A stretch of DNA of 64,000 nt from contig CAXBFJ010000003.1 in assembly GCA_963975245.1 (NCBI GenBank), positions 310,001 through 374,000 on the forward strand, read 5' to 3'. The notes below the pieces were generated by a model. That model worked only from the letters and a program-made list of their open reading frames with translations, searched no databases and had not been told where the DNA came from. A program made the position numbers and the translations under genes. Positions 26,242 to 33,465 of the stretch are shown in pieces. The DNA is from Panacagrimonas sp963975245 (GTDB taxonomy: Bacteria; Pseudomonadota; Gammaproteobacteria; Nevskiales; Nevskiaceae). The stretch's first letter is position 1. Each line of letters opens with the position of its first letter.

Positions 26242-26868
26242 ATGAGTTCTGCCACTTCCAACAGCGGCCCGGCTGCAGCCACCGGAACACCGATCGTGCC
26301 AGCCAAGCTGGCGCACTACGTGATCCGGACCAAGCATTTCCAGGACATGCTCGCCTGGTATCGTCAGGTATTTCACCTGAAGACGTCCTTTGAAGCGCCG
26401 GTGATCGCTTTTCTGACCTATGACGAAGAGCATCACCGCATTGCCTTTCTCAACACAGAGCACCTGCCCGCGCCAGACACCATGCGAACCGGCATTGACC
26501 ACGTCGCATTCACGTATAGCTCGCTTTCCGACCTGCTTCTGAACTGGGAAAGACTCAAAGCCGAAGGAATCGAGCCTTTCTGGTGCATCAATCACGGCAT
26601 GAGCACATCCATGTACTACCGCGACCCTGACGGCAATGAGATTGAGCTGCAGGTCGATAACTTCCCGACCATGCAGCTGTGCAAGGACTGGTTTGCCTCC
26701 GAAGCGTTTGCAGCCAATCCCATCGGCGTCGATTTTGACCCCGCAATGCTGCTGCAAAGGCTGCGTAACGGCGATCCGGAAACTGAGCTGCTCAAGCTGG
26801 GCGCAGCGCCGGTTCCCGCAGAAAAGCAATACAACTACACGACGCTACCGCCGCCGCCCACGGAGTAG
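26242..26868 (+). CDS. VOC-fold (type I extradiol dioxygenase-like) protein
   Basis: A 208-aa protein of the vicinal-oxygen-chelate superfamily. Candidate metal ligands are His25 (KLAHYVIRT), His87 (GIDHVAFTY) and Glu135 (DPDGNEIELQV), the His-His-Glu set of one-domain extradiol dioxygenases. The C-terminal tail (about 140-208) resembles biphenyl-2,3-diol dioxygenase-like proteins. It probably opens a catechol ring made by the oxygenases. The ATG at 26242 has GAGGGG upstream. A longer frame from 26158 overlaps the operator region and lacks support. It is first in the plus-strand arm. Confidence 0.85.
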   Translation: MSSATSNSGPAAATGTPIVPAKLAHYVIRTKHFQDMLAWYRQVFHLKTSFEAPVIAFLTYDEEHHRIAFLNTEHLPAPDTMRTGIDHVAFTYSSLSDLLLNWERLKAEGIEPFWCINHGMSTSMYYRDPDGNEIELQVDNFPTMQLCKDWFASEAFAANPIGVDFDPAMLLQRLRNGDPETELLKLGAAPVPAEKQYNYTTLPPPPTE

Positions 26869-26938
26869 TTGCCGGCGTCAGGCCAAACCAGACGCGCCCG
26901 CAGAGGTGCGCTTCATTTCATACATCGAGGAGAACACG

Positions 26939-28912
26939 GTGTACACGCACGCGCTATCGCCCATTCAGTTGGGTCGCCTCACCATTCCCAATCGCATCTT
27001 TCGCCCCGCCCACACGGCCAACAATACGCCAGGGGGACGAATTGGCGAACGCTTCATCGCTGCCCATGAAGAAGCCGCCCGCGGCGGCGTGGGCATGACC
27101 ATCACCGGCGGCGGCGCGATTCACCATTCGTCCCTGCTGCACCCCAATGGACTGGCGGTCTGGGATGACGAGTCGATCTCCGGATTACGCACATTTGCCA
27201 AGCGAATGGCTCCGTATCCCATGCAGGTCATCGTGCAACTCTGGCATGGCGGCCATAACGGCTTTACAGCCGACGGCTCGCCGCCATGGTCTGCTTCATC
27301 CTCGCCTGGCGTACTGGTGGGCGTGCCCGCCATCGCCATGAGTCAGGCGCAGATTGCCGAGATTATTGAGGCTTATCGTCGGGCGGCCATGCGCGTTGCC
27401 GACGCCGGATTGCAGGGATGCGAAGTCCATGCCGGGCACGGATACCTGCTGCGCCAGTTCCTTGCCAGCGCCATCAACCGTCGTGAGGACGAGTATGGCG
27501 GTGACCTGAACAATCGGGCGCGCTTCCTGCTGGAAGTTCTCCGGGCCATCCGTTCTTCTGTGCCGAAAGATTTTGTCGTCGGCGTACGCATGGGCCCGGA
27601 AACACGGCCGGGCCTGCTGGAGTATGACGAGATGATGCAGGTGGTCCAGATGATCGAGAAAGATGATCTGGTCGACTATCTGAACCTGACGCTTGGCGAA
27701 TACAGCGACCCGGAACAAATGGCGGCGGCAATGCACGAGCCCAGCGGGTATCAGCTCAAGTTCAACGGCGAAGCAAAATCGCACACCCGGTTACCGGTCC
27801 TGGTTACTGGCAGATTCCGCAGCGTGGCGGAGGCCGACGACGCCATTGGCAGCGGACAGGCCGATATGGTGGGCATGGTCCGCGCCCACCTTGCCGACCC
27901 GCATATCGTGCGCAAAACGCTGGAAAACAAGGCAGATGAGGTCCGCCCCTGCATCGCCTGCAACCAACGCTGCATTGGCGGACTCTTCCTGCCGCCCGGG
28001 GAGCCATTCTGCGCAGTCAATCCGCGGGCCAATCTGGAATCGACCATTGCCGAGCCTATGCCGGCAGCGGACACTAAAAATGTAATGGTTATCGGTGGCG
28101 GTGTTGCCGGGATGGAAGCTGCACGTACGGCCGCACTACGCGGTCACAAGGTCAGCCTGTTCGAGGCCAAGGATCAGCTCGGCGGACTCGTCCATCTGGC
28201 TGCCGAGCATGCACCGAAGATGCAGGCCTTTGGCGACATTACGCGCTGGCAGGAACGCGAGTTACGCCGCCTCAATGTGCAGATTCATCTCAATACCTGG
28301 GTTGACGCAGACGCGGTACGTGCAAGCAAACCCGATGTGGTGATTCTTGCCACCGGCGCGACACCCACCAAGAGCGGTGCACAACGTCATCGACCGGGAC
28401 AATCCCTTGCCGGCCTTGATCAACGTGCCAGCTACTCGTCGGATGAAGCCCTGACGCTTGCCCGCGACCAACTCGGTAGCAGCGCAGTTGTTCTGGATGA
28501 TGTCGGCCACTATGAAGGAATCGCCGTTGCCGAATCCATGATTGAGCAGGGACTCAGTGTCAGCTACGTCACCCGCTTGCCTGCCTTTGCGCCGTTGATG
28601 GACAACTGCTTTCGCGCCGAGCCCGCATACGCTCGCCTGCACAAGACAGGCCGCTTCAAAGTGTTTACCCGCAGCACCCTGGCCAGCGTCGATGCGCACA
28701 CGGCCGACGTCTTTGATCCCGCCCAGGATCACGCGCCGGTCACCGTACCTGCAGACACTCTTATCCTGGTGGGTTACAACGACCCGAATGTCGGCATAAG
28801 AGATGCGCTGGCCGCCGATGGAATCGCATTACATCTTGTCGGCGACGCGCTGAGCCCGCGCTTTATCGAAGCGGCCATCGCCAGCGGCTTTCACGCCGGC
28901 ATGGCGGCCTGA
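26939..28912 (+). CDS. Old-yellow-enzyme/FAD fusion reductase with 4Fe-4S site
   Basis: A 657-aa member of the 2,4-dienoyl-CoA reductase / trimethylamine dehydrogenase family. Residues about 1-335 form the FMN-binding barrel with CEVHAGHGYLLRQFLASAIN and RREDEYGG; Cys338, Cys341, Cys345 and Cys358 form the 4Fe-4S site (CIACNQRC plus a later Cys); from about 380 comes an FAD/NAD(P)H domain starting VMVIGGGVAGMEAA. Such enzymes reduce enone or dienoyl C=C bonds or demethylate amines. The start is GTG at 26939 with GAGGAG upstream. The open frame back to 26636 runs through the VOC gene and is not used. Confidence 0.9.
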   Translation: MYTHALSPIQLGRLTIPNRIFRPAHTANNTPGGRIGERFIAAHEEAARGGVGMTITGGGAIHHSSLLHPNGLAVWDDESISGLRTFAKRMAPYPMQVIVQLWHGGHNGFTADGSPPWSASSSPGVLVGVPAIAMSQAQIAEIIEAYRRAAMRVADAGLQGCEVHAGHGYLLRQFLASAINRREDEYGGDLNNRARFLLEVLRAIRSSVPKDFVVGVRMGPETRPGLLEYDEMMQVVQMIEKDDLVDYLNLTLGEYSDPEQMAAAMHEPSGYQLKFNGEAKSHTRLPVLVTGRFRSVAEADDAIGSGQADMVGMVRAHLADPHIVRKTLENKADEVRPCIACNQRCIGGLFLPPGEPFCAVNPRANLESTIAEPMPAADTKNVMVIGGGVAGMEAARTAALRGHKVSLFEAKDQLGGLVHLAAEHAPKMQAFGDITRWQERELRRLNVQIHLNTWVDADAVRASKPDVVILATGATPTKSGAQRHRPGQSLAGLDQRASYSSDEALTLARDQLGSSAVVLDDVGHYEGIAVAESMIEQGLSVSYVTRLPAFAPLMDNCFRAEPAYARLHKTGRFKVFTRSTLASVDAHTADVFDPAQDHAPVTVPADTLILVGYNDPNVGIRDALAADGIALHLVGDALSPRFIEAAIASGFHAGMAA

Positions 28913-28962
28913 GCAGGCCGCTGCATCCTCTCCCCCACCAGATCAATAATGGACACTGCACC

Positions 28963-29373
28963 ATGAGCCCATCTCCAGCAGAAGCACATCAATCCTGCGA
29001 AGCCATTGCACACGCATATGGCGTACATGCAGACAACTGGGACGCGGAGGCCCTCGCGGATCTGTTCACAGAGGATGGCGTCTTTGATCGGCTTGGCACT
29101 CAGATCGCTGGCCGGCAGACCATCAGTGAGTTCATCCGCAACAGGCCCAAGGACTGGTGGCAAAGACATCAGACCCGCAATTTCACGTTTGAACTGGGCG
29201 AAGACGGAAAAACTGCAAAAGGCACACTGGACCTCGTGCTCGAACGTGGCAAAGTGGGCGAGAATGAAGTTTCACAAACCCTGCATTGTCGCTACCACGA
29301 TCAATTCGTACTCACCGATCAGGGCTGGAAGTTCAAAATCAGAACCGTTGTCATGAAGGAGCCGGATGCATGA
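28963..29373 (+). CDS. SnoaL/NTF2-like protein
   Basis: A 136-aa NTF2-fold protein: EAIAHAYGVHADNWDAEALA, DLFTEDGVFDRLG, GRQTISEFI and a C-terminal LHCRYHDQFVLTDQGWKFKI. The arrangement is that of SnoaL_4-like proteins common in sterol, terpene and aromatic catabolism, where they act as dehydratases, isomerases or oxygenase beta-like subunits. It differs clearly from the other SnoaL-like protein at 19326-19736. Its stop overlaps the next start (ATGA). Confidence 0.8.
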   Translation: MSPSPAEAHQSCEAIAHAYGVHADNWDAEALADLFTEDGVFDRLGTQIAGRQTISEFIRNRPKDWWQRHQTRNFTFELGEDGKTAKGTLDLVLERGKVGENEVSQTLHCRYHDQFVLTDQGWKFKIRTVVMKEPDA

Positions 29374-29918
29374 GCACATTGGATATTGCAGTCGTCGTGG
29401 GCAGCAACCGCCGCGAATCCATCAACCGCAAACTGGCCCAGGCACTGGTCAAACTGGCCCCGCCAGAGCTGGCGTGCCGCTTCGTGCAGATCGATGATCT
29501 GCCCATGTACAACGGAGACATGGAGCCGAATCGACCGGACGTCGTCAATCGCTTCACTTCTGAAATCGCACGCGCAGATGGCATTCTGATCGTGATGCCG
29601 GAGCACAATCGCTCGCTTCCGGCAGTACTCAAGAATGCAATCGACTGGGGCTCCAAACCCATGGAGAGCAATGTCTGGCGCAACAAGGTCGCCGCCACTG
29701 CAGGCACATCACCTGGCGCTATTGGCACCGCACCGGGCCAGCTTCATCTGCGTCAGATCCTCGGGGTTCTGGGGGCCATTCTTGTCGGTGGAGAAGCCTA
29801 CCTGCAGTTCAAACCTGACTTGATTGACGCGCAGGACAATGTCACCAACGAAGGGACCCGCAAATTCCTGAAAGACTACATGGATCGCTTTGCTGCGCTG
29901 GCGGTGAAACTCAACTGA
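29370..29918 (+). CDS. NAD(P)H-dependent FMN reductase
   Basis: A 182-aa flavodoxin-fold reductase of the SsuE/ChrR/azoreductase type. Features are IAVVVGSNRRESINRKLAQ at the N-terminus (FMN phosphate loop), the GILIVMPEHNRSLPAVLKNA segment and IDWGSKP, with AATAGTSPGAIGTAPGQ. It can supply reduced flavin or electrons, perhaps to the Rieske oxygenases or the OYE-type enzyme in the cluster; that link is inference. It is the last gene of the plus-strand arm and converges on the DUF445 gene. Confidence 0.88.
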   Translation: MSTLDIAVVVGSNRRESINRKLAQALVKLAPPELACRFVQIDDLPMYNGDMEPNRPDVVNRFTSEIARADGILIVMPEHNRSLPAVLKNAIDWGSKPMESNVWRNKVAATAGTSPGAIGTAPGQLHLRQILGVLGAILVGGEAYLQFKPDLIDAQDNVTNEGTRKFLKDYMDRFAALAVKLN

Positions 29919-29924
29919 GTGTGA

Positions 29925-31304
29925 TCACCGCGCGTGCTTGCGCTCATTGAGCCGCCACGCAATGTAGACCACTCCCACCCCGACCCCAATGGGCACAGCA
30001 AACAGCAGATGCACCTGGACCGTGCCGGCAATGATGCCGAGCACCCCGCCCAGTACCTGAATGATCGTGAGATTGCCGCCGGTGTTGTCCAGCACCATGG
30101 CCTCAAGTTCATCGGTATCGAGCTTCATCACCTGCTCTTGCACCAGTTCAGTGACGTTGAGGCGTTGCACTGCCCGCTCTATGAGCTCGCGCAGCCAGCG
30201 CTGGCCGGTCTCGGCAGCAAGGAACCCGACAGCGCGGTCTTTGGCCCAGCTCAGGCTGCCGATCAGCTCTTCTTCAATGGTCGCCCAGTTGCCTTCATCG
30301 TTCAGATAAGTACGCAGTTGCTCAATGGTGCCGGGCAGCAGGTGACGACGCGCCAGATCGGCCAGTTGCTCAATCCAGGCGGCAAGCCGTTCGAGCACCA
30401 GCGCCTGAGTGGATTCGGCCTCCAGCTCTCGCTGCAAGCCATCAATGACGCCGTCCAGCGCCTGCATCAACTGCACTGAAACCGCCGGATCATCGGCAAA
30501 ACGGGCCAGCAGATGCTCAATGGCGTCCTTGTCCAGCGAGATGAGGCTCTTCAGGCTCAGCCCAAGGCTACTGCTGACCGTACCGCGGCTACGCAGATAA
30601 TCTTCCAAAGCGTGATCCAGCCAGCGCGCAATTTGCGGCATGCGGTCTTGCACGACCGATTGAAGGCGCTTGGCGATGAGGGCTCGGTTGGCATCAGATT
30701 CAACGAACTCAACCAGCATTGCCCGTAGTTGTTCCCAGTAGCTGGCGATCAGGGTCGGATTGCGCGCCATGCGCTTCAGCGCCTGCTCGCCAAAATCGAA
30801 ACCATTGTTGATCCACTCCGCCCCGCGGTCGTCCAGCAGACCAATCAAGCGGGCCGTAATGGAGCGGCGCACCTCAGAGTCTTGCAGCATGCGGTCAAGC
30901 CAGTCGGCGAGCGACTGCGTGGCCGCCTCAATCAACTGCCGTTCACGGATGTACGCAAGGATGATGTCGGGTGAAAGCAGTTGCTCCTGCACATTGGCGC
31001 CAAGACTCTGCGCGATCTGCGCCTGATTCTTGGGCACCAGACCGCGCCAGCCAAGCACATGGCCACGCTTGGGCTGGAACAGCATCTTGATGGCCAGAAA
31101 ATTGGTGAAATAGCCCACCATGCCGGCGACCACAATCACGAACAAGGGCTTGATCCACGGATAGCTGTGCCCGATCCAATGATCGAGCCCGCCAAGAATC
31201 AGGGCCAGACCCAGCAAGGTATAGCGAAAGTAGCGATCCAGAGTGCCGACGTCGATACGCAAATCTGTCTCCTGCTCCTGCGTGAAAAAGTAAGCAAGCG
31301 CCAA
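29925..31304 (-). CDS. DUF445 family membrane protein
   Basis: A 459-aa inner-membrane protein. Two N-terminal transmembrane segments (about 27-45 and 53-72) surround the signature GYFTNFLAIKMLFQP. A long helical region (about 85-405) follows, and two further hydrophobic segments lie near the C-terminus (about 412-448). DUF445 proteins have no settled function. The gene stands alone, convergent with the catabolic arm, and an inverted repeat at 31388-31407 is the most notable feature upstream. Confidence 0.85.
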   Translation of the reverse strand: MALAYFFTQEQETDLRIDVGTLDRYFRYTLLGLALILGGLDHWIGHSYPWIKPLFVIVVAGMVGYFTNFLAIKMLFQPKRGHVLGWRGLVPKNQAQIAQSLGANVQEQLLSPDIILAYIRERQLIEAATQSLADWLDRMLQDSEVRRSITARLIGLLDDRGAEWINNGFDFGEQALKRMARNPTLIASYWEQLRAMLVEFVESDANRALIAKRLQSVVQDRMPQIARWLDHALEDYLRSRGTVSSSLGLSLKSLISLDKDAIEHLLARFADDPAVSVQLMQALDGVIDGLQRELEAESTQALVLERLAAWIEQLADLARRHLLPGTIEQLRTYLNDEGNWATIEEELIGSLSWAKDRAVGFLAAETGQRWLRELIERAVQRLNVTELVQEQVMKLDTDELEAMVLDNTGGNLTIIQVLGGVLGIIAGTVQVHLLFAVPIGVGVGVVYIAWRLNERKHAR

Positions 31305-31387
31305 CCCATAACGCTTGCTAAACGAGGATACAGGGTGGTTCGCGGGTTCGTCCTGAACGAGGGCGGACCGCGAACGAATGAATTGTC

Positions 31388-31407
31388 GTCACATTTAAAG
31401 ATGTGAC
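31388..31407. promoter_or_regulatory. Perfect inverted repeat upstream of DUF445 gene
   Basis: GTCACAT-TTAAAG-ATGTGAC: two perfect 7-bp arms with a 6-bp spacer, 84 bp before the DUF445 start. It is the inside-out form of a CRP-type site (TCACAT first), so it is not a normal CRP site. It may be an operator or a small hairpin. The rest of the gap 31305-31486 shows nothing else recognisable. Confidence 0.45.
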
Positions 31408-31486
31408 ATCAGCTGCGCCAGGGATGCCGTGAAGACAGACGCGCAAGGTTTGATCAAACTGCGCAAAATCGAGATACCAGGGCGCA

Positions 31487-31521
31487 TAAGAAAGGCTGCG
31501 CACGCGAAGCATGCGCAGCCT
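31487..31521 (-). terminator. Likely terminator after cupin gene
   Basis: On the minus strand AGGCTGCGCATGC and GCGTGCGCAGCCT pair into a 13-bp stem (one wobble) with a 3-nt loop, followed by TTCTTA. The T-tract is modest. It starts 17 bp after the cupin stop. Confidence 0.6.
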
Positions 31522-31537
31522 CTGATTGCAGCTTGGC

Positions 31538-32008
31538 TCAGGCGGCTTGTTTGGAAGCAGATGCGCCCGACAAAAAGGCTTCCCACGCCGCCTGCACTTC
31601 CTTCCAGCCGACAGCCACGATGGGATTGCCTTCTGGCGTGATGAAAATCAAGGGACCGAGAAAGGTCATGTAGAACTCACTGTCCACCGGAAAGCAGGTT
31701 TCATCGTGACGCGCGCTCGCGGACTCGTAACCATACCCGGGAGCAACCGCGGTATCGCCACCCGCGTCCTTGCCGCCACGGACATCCATACGTCCTTTGG
31801 TCAGAAGATATTCACCCGGCCCCTGATGCACATGCGCATTGAAAGAGGAGCCCTTGGGGCAATCAAAGACCGCCGTCCACGATCCCATCTCTGGCGAAAC
31901 ATGCAGCAGCTTCCACCGGATGCCGCCCTCAGAAAGGGTTTCTGGAAATGGCGCCCACTCGAGCTGGTCTACCTGCACATACTCTTCTGCAATCTGGCTC
32001 TTCATCAT
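31538..32008 (-). CDS. Cupin protein, acetylacetone dioxygenase (Dke1)-like
   Basis: A 156-aa single cupin. Metal ligands are probably His59, His61 and Glu66 in NAHVHQGPGEYLLTKG, with a later His in the second cupin motif. The pattern of RWKLLHVSPEMGSWTAVFDC then the HVHQGPGEY motif is seen in ChrR-like cupins and in beta-diketone-cleaving or dihydroxyacetophenone dioxygenases. An oxygenase role is plausible but not shown. GGAGGAG precedes two consecutive ATG codons (32008 and 32005); either may be used. It may serve the nearby catabolic cluster, but is separated from it by the DUF445 gene. Confidence 0.8.
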   Translation of the reverse strand: MMKSQIAEEYVQVDQLEWAPFPETLSEGGIRWKLLHVSPEMGSWTAVFDCPKGSSFNAHVHQGPGEYLLTKGRMDVRGGKDAGGDTAVAPGYGYESASARHDETCFPVDSEFYMTFLGPLIFITPEGNPIVAVGWKEVQAAWEAFLSGASASKQAA

Positions 32009-32137
32009 TTCTCCTCCTGCTGATCCGCTGTTCTAAGGCCGACATTGGCACTCCGCGGATACCACATTCGATTATTGATGAGGGCTGCCCCCTTGACCAT
32101 GCGGGCATGCCCCACCCTGCAGCGCAGCCCTTTAGCC

Positions 32138-33463
32138 CTACAGCGCCACCCTTCGATAGTCGTTGAGCAGACTGGCCAATCTGGCGTTGAAGCGTCCGGC
32201 CGCCGCACCGTCCACCACACGATGATCCCAGCTCAGAGACAACGGAAGTATCAGGCGTGGTTGCGCATGACCGTCCATCCATTCCACGCGTTGACGCGCC
32301 TTGCCCACCCCCAGAATGGCGACCTCCGGTGCATTGATGATCGGGGTGAAATAAGCACCGCCAATACCGCCGAGTGACGACACCGAGAAGCTACCTCCCG
32401 ACATTTCGGCCGGACTCAGCTTTCCTTCACGAGCTCTCGCCGCAAGCGCGGCAGTCTCCTTCGCGATCTCGGCGAGCCCCTTCTGATCTGCATTGCGGAT
32501 CACCGGCACCAGAAGCCCGTTGGGCGTATCGGCGGCGAAACCGATATGAAAGTAGCGTTTGAGAATGATCTGCTCGCCATCCAGACTGGCGTTGAAATCT
32601 GGAAACGCCTTCAACGTCGCAACACAGGCCTTGATGATGAAAGCCAGCAAGGTAAATTTCTGGCCCGTTTGCGCATGCTCTTTGTTCAGCTGCACGCGGA
32701 ACGCTTCCAGCTCCGTGATGTCCGCATCTTCGTGATTGGTCACATGCGGAATACTGATCCAGTTTCGATGCAGAGCGGCTCCGCTGATCTTGCGCACCCG
32801 GGGCAGATCCTTGCGCTCGATCTCACCGAACTTCGAGAAATCCGGCTTCGGCCATTCTGGCAGACCACCCCACGCCGGCTGCGCCGAATGTGCCGGCACA
32901 GCAGACGACGCGGTTGCGCGCGCCAGCTCCCGAACCTTGGCGCGAACATCGTCGGCAACGATGCGTCCTCTGGCCCCGGTACCGCGAATCTGCTCCAGCG
33001 AAATACCCAATTCGCGAGCAAATTTTCGAACGCTCGGAGAGGCATGCGGGGTCATCGAACCTGCATCTGCAAACGGCGCTGCCGGATGCCGCGTCGCCGC
33101 CGAATCAATCTCGGCTGAGGCTTTATCCGTCTCGCCCTCGTCGTCAGGTGAAGCCTCCTCCGGCTCAACCGGCGCTTCCACAGGCTCATTGGATTCATTG
33201 CCGCCCGGCGCGTGCTCCTGCTCGGGTTCAATGGATGCGATCACGGAACCGGCGTTGACCTTATTTCCCACTTTTACTTTCAGGGCCCGAACAATCCCCG
33301 CCCGCTCGGCAGGAATTTCCATGGTGGATTTATCCGTTTCCAGAACAATGAGAATCTGGCCTTGAGTGATGCAATCACCCTCGGCCACCAGAAGCTCGAT
33401 AACCGAAACATCCGCGGCATCTCCAATGTCTGGCACCTTGAGTTCCATGATGGGCGTACTCAT
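32138..33463 (-). CDS. aceF: Pyruvate dehydrogenase E2, dihydrolipoamide acetyltransferase
   Basis: The acetyl-transfer core of the pyruvate dehydrogenase complex. The 441-aa protein has one lipoyl domain (lipoyl Lys45 in LETDKSTMEIPAE), an acidic Pro/Glu-rich linker (about 80-125), a peripheral-subunit-binding domain (SPSVRKFARELGISLEQIRG then TGARGRIVADDV) and the catalytic domain ending in SWDHRVVDGAAAGRF (His near 414). Many gammaproteobacterial E2 proteins carry two or three lipoyl domains; this has one. The ATG at 33463 follows the aceE stop by 2 bp; an upstream frame to 33478 overlaps aceE. No lpd (E3) gene follows. Confidence 0.95.
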   Translation of the reverse strand: MSTPIMELKVPDIGDAADVSVIELLVAEGDCITQGQILIVLETDKSTMEIPAERAGIVRALKVKVGNKVNAGSVIASIEPEQEHAPGGNESNEPVEAPVEPEEASPDDEGETDKASAEIDSAATRHPAAPFADAGSMTPHASPSVRKFARELGISLEQIRGTGARGRIVADDVRAKVRELARATASSAVPAHSAQPAWGGLPEWPKPDFSKFGEIERKDLPRVRKISGAALHRNWISIPHVTNHEDADITELEAFRVQLNKEHAQTGQKFTLLAFIIKACVATLKAFPDFNASLDGEQIILKRYFHIGFAADTPNGLLVPVIRNADQKGLAEIAKETAALAARAREGKLSPAEMSGGSFSVSSLGGIGGAYFTPIINAPEVAILGVGKARQRVEWMDGHAQPRLILPLSLSWDHRVVDGAAAGRFNARLASLLNDYRRVAL

Positions 33464-33465
33464 GG

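Noticed and set aside
26636..26938. N-terminal extension of the OYE/FAD reductase
   Set aside because: It overlaps the VOC gene in another frame; the GTG at 26939 has a good ribosome site and matches the family start.
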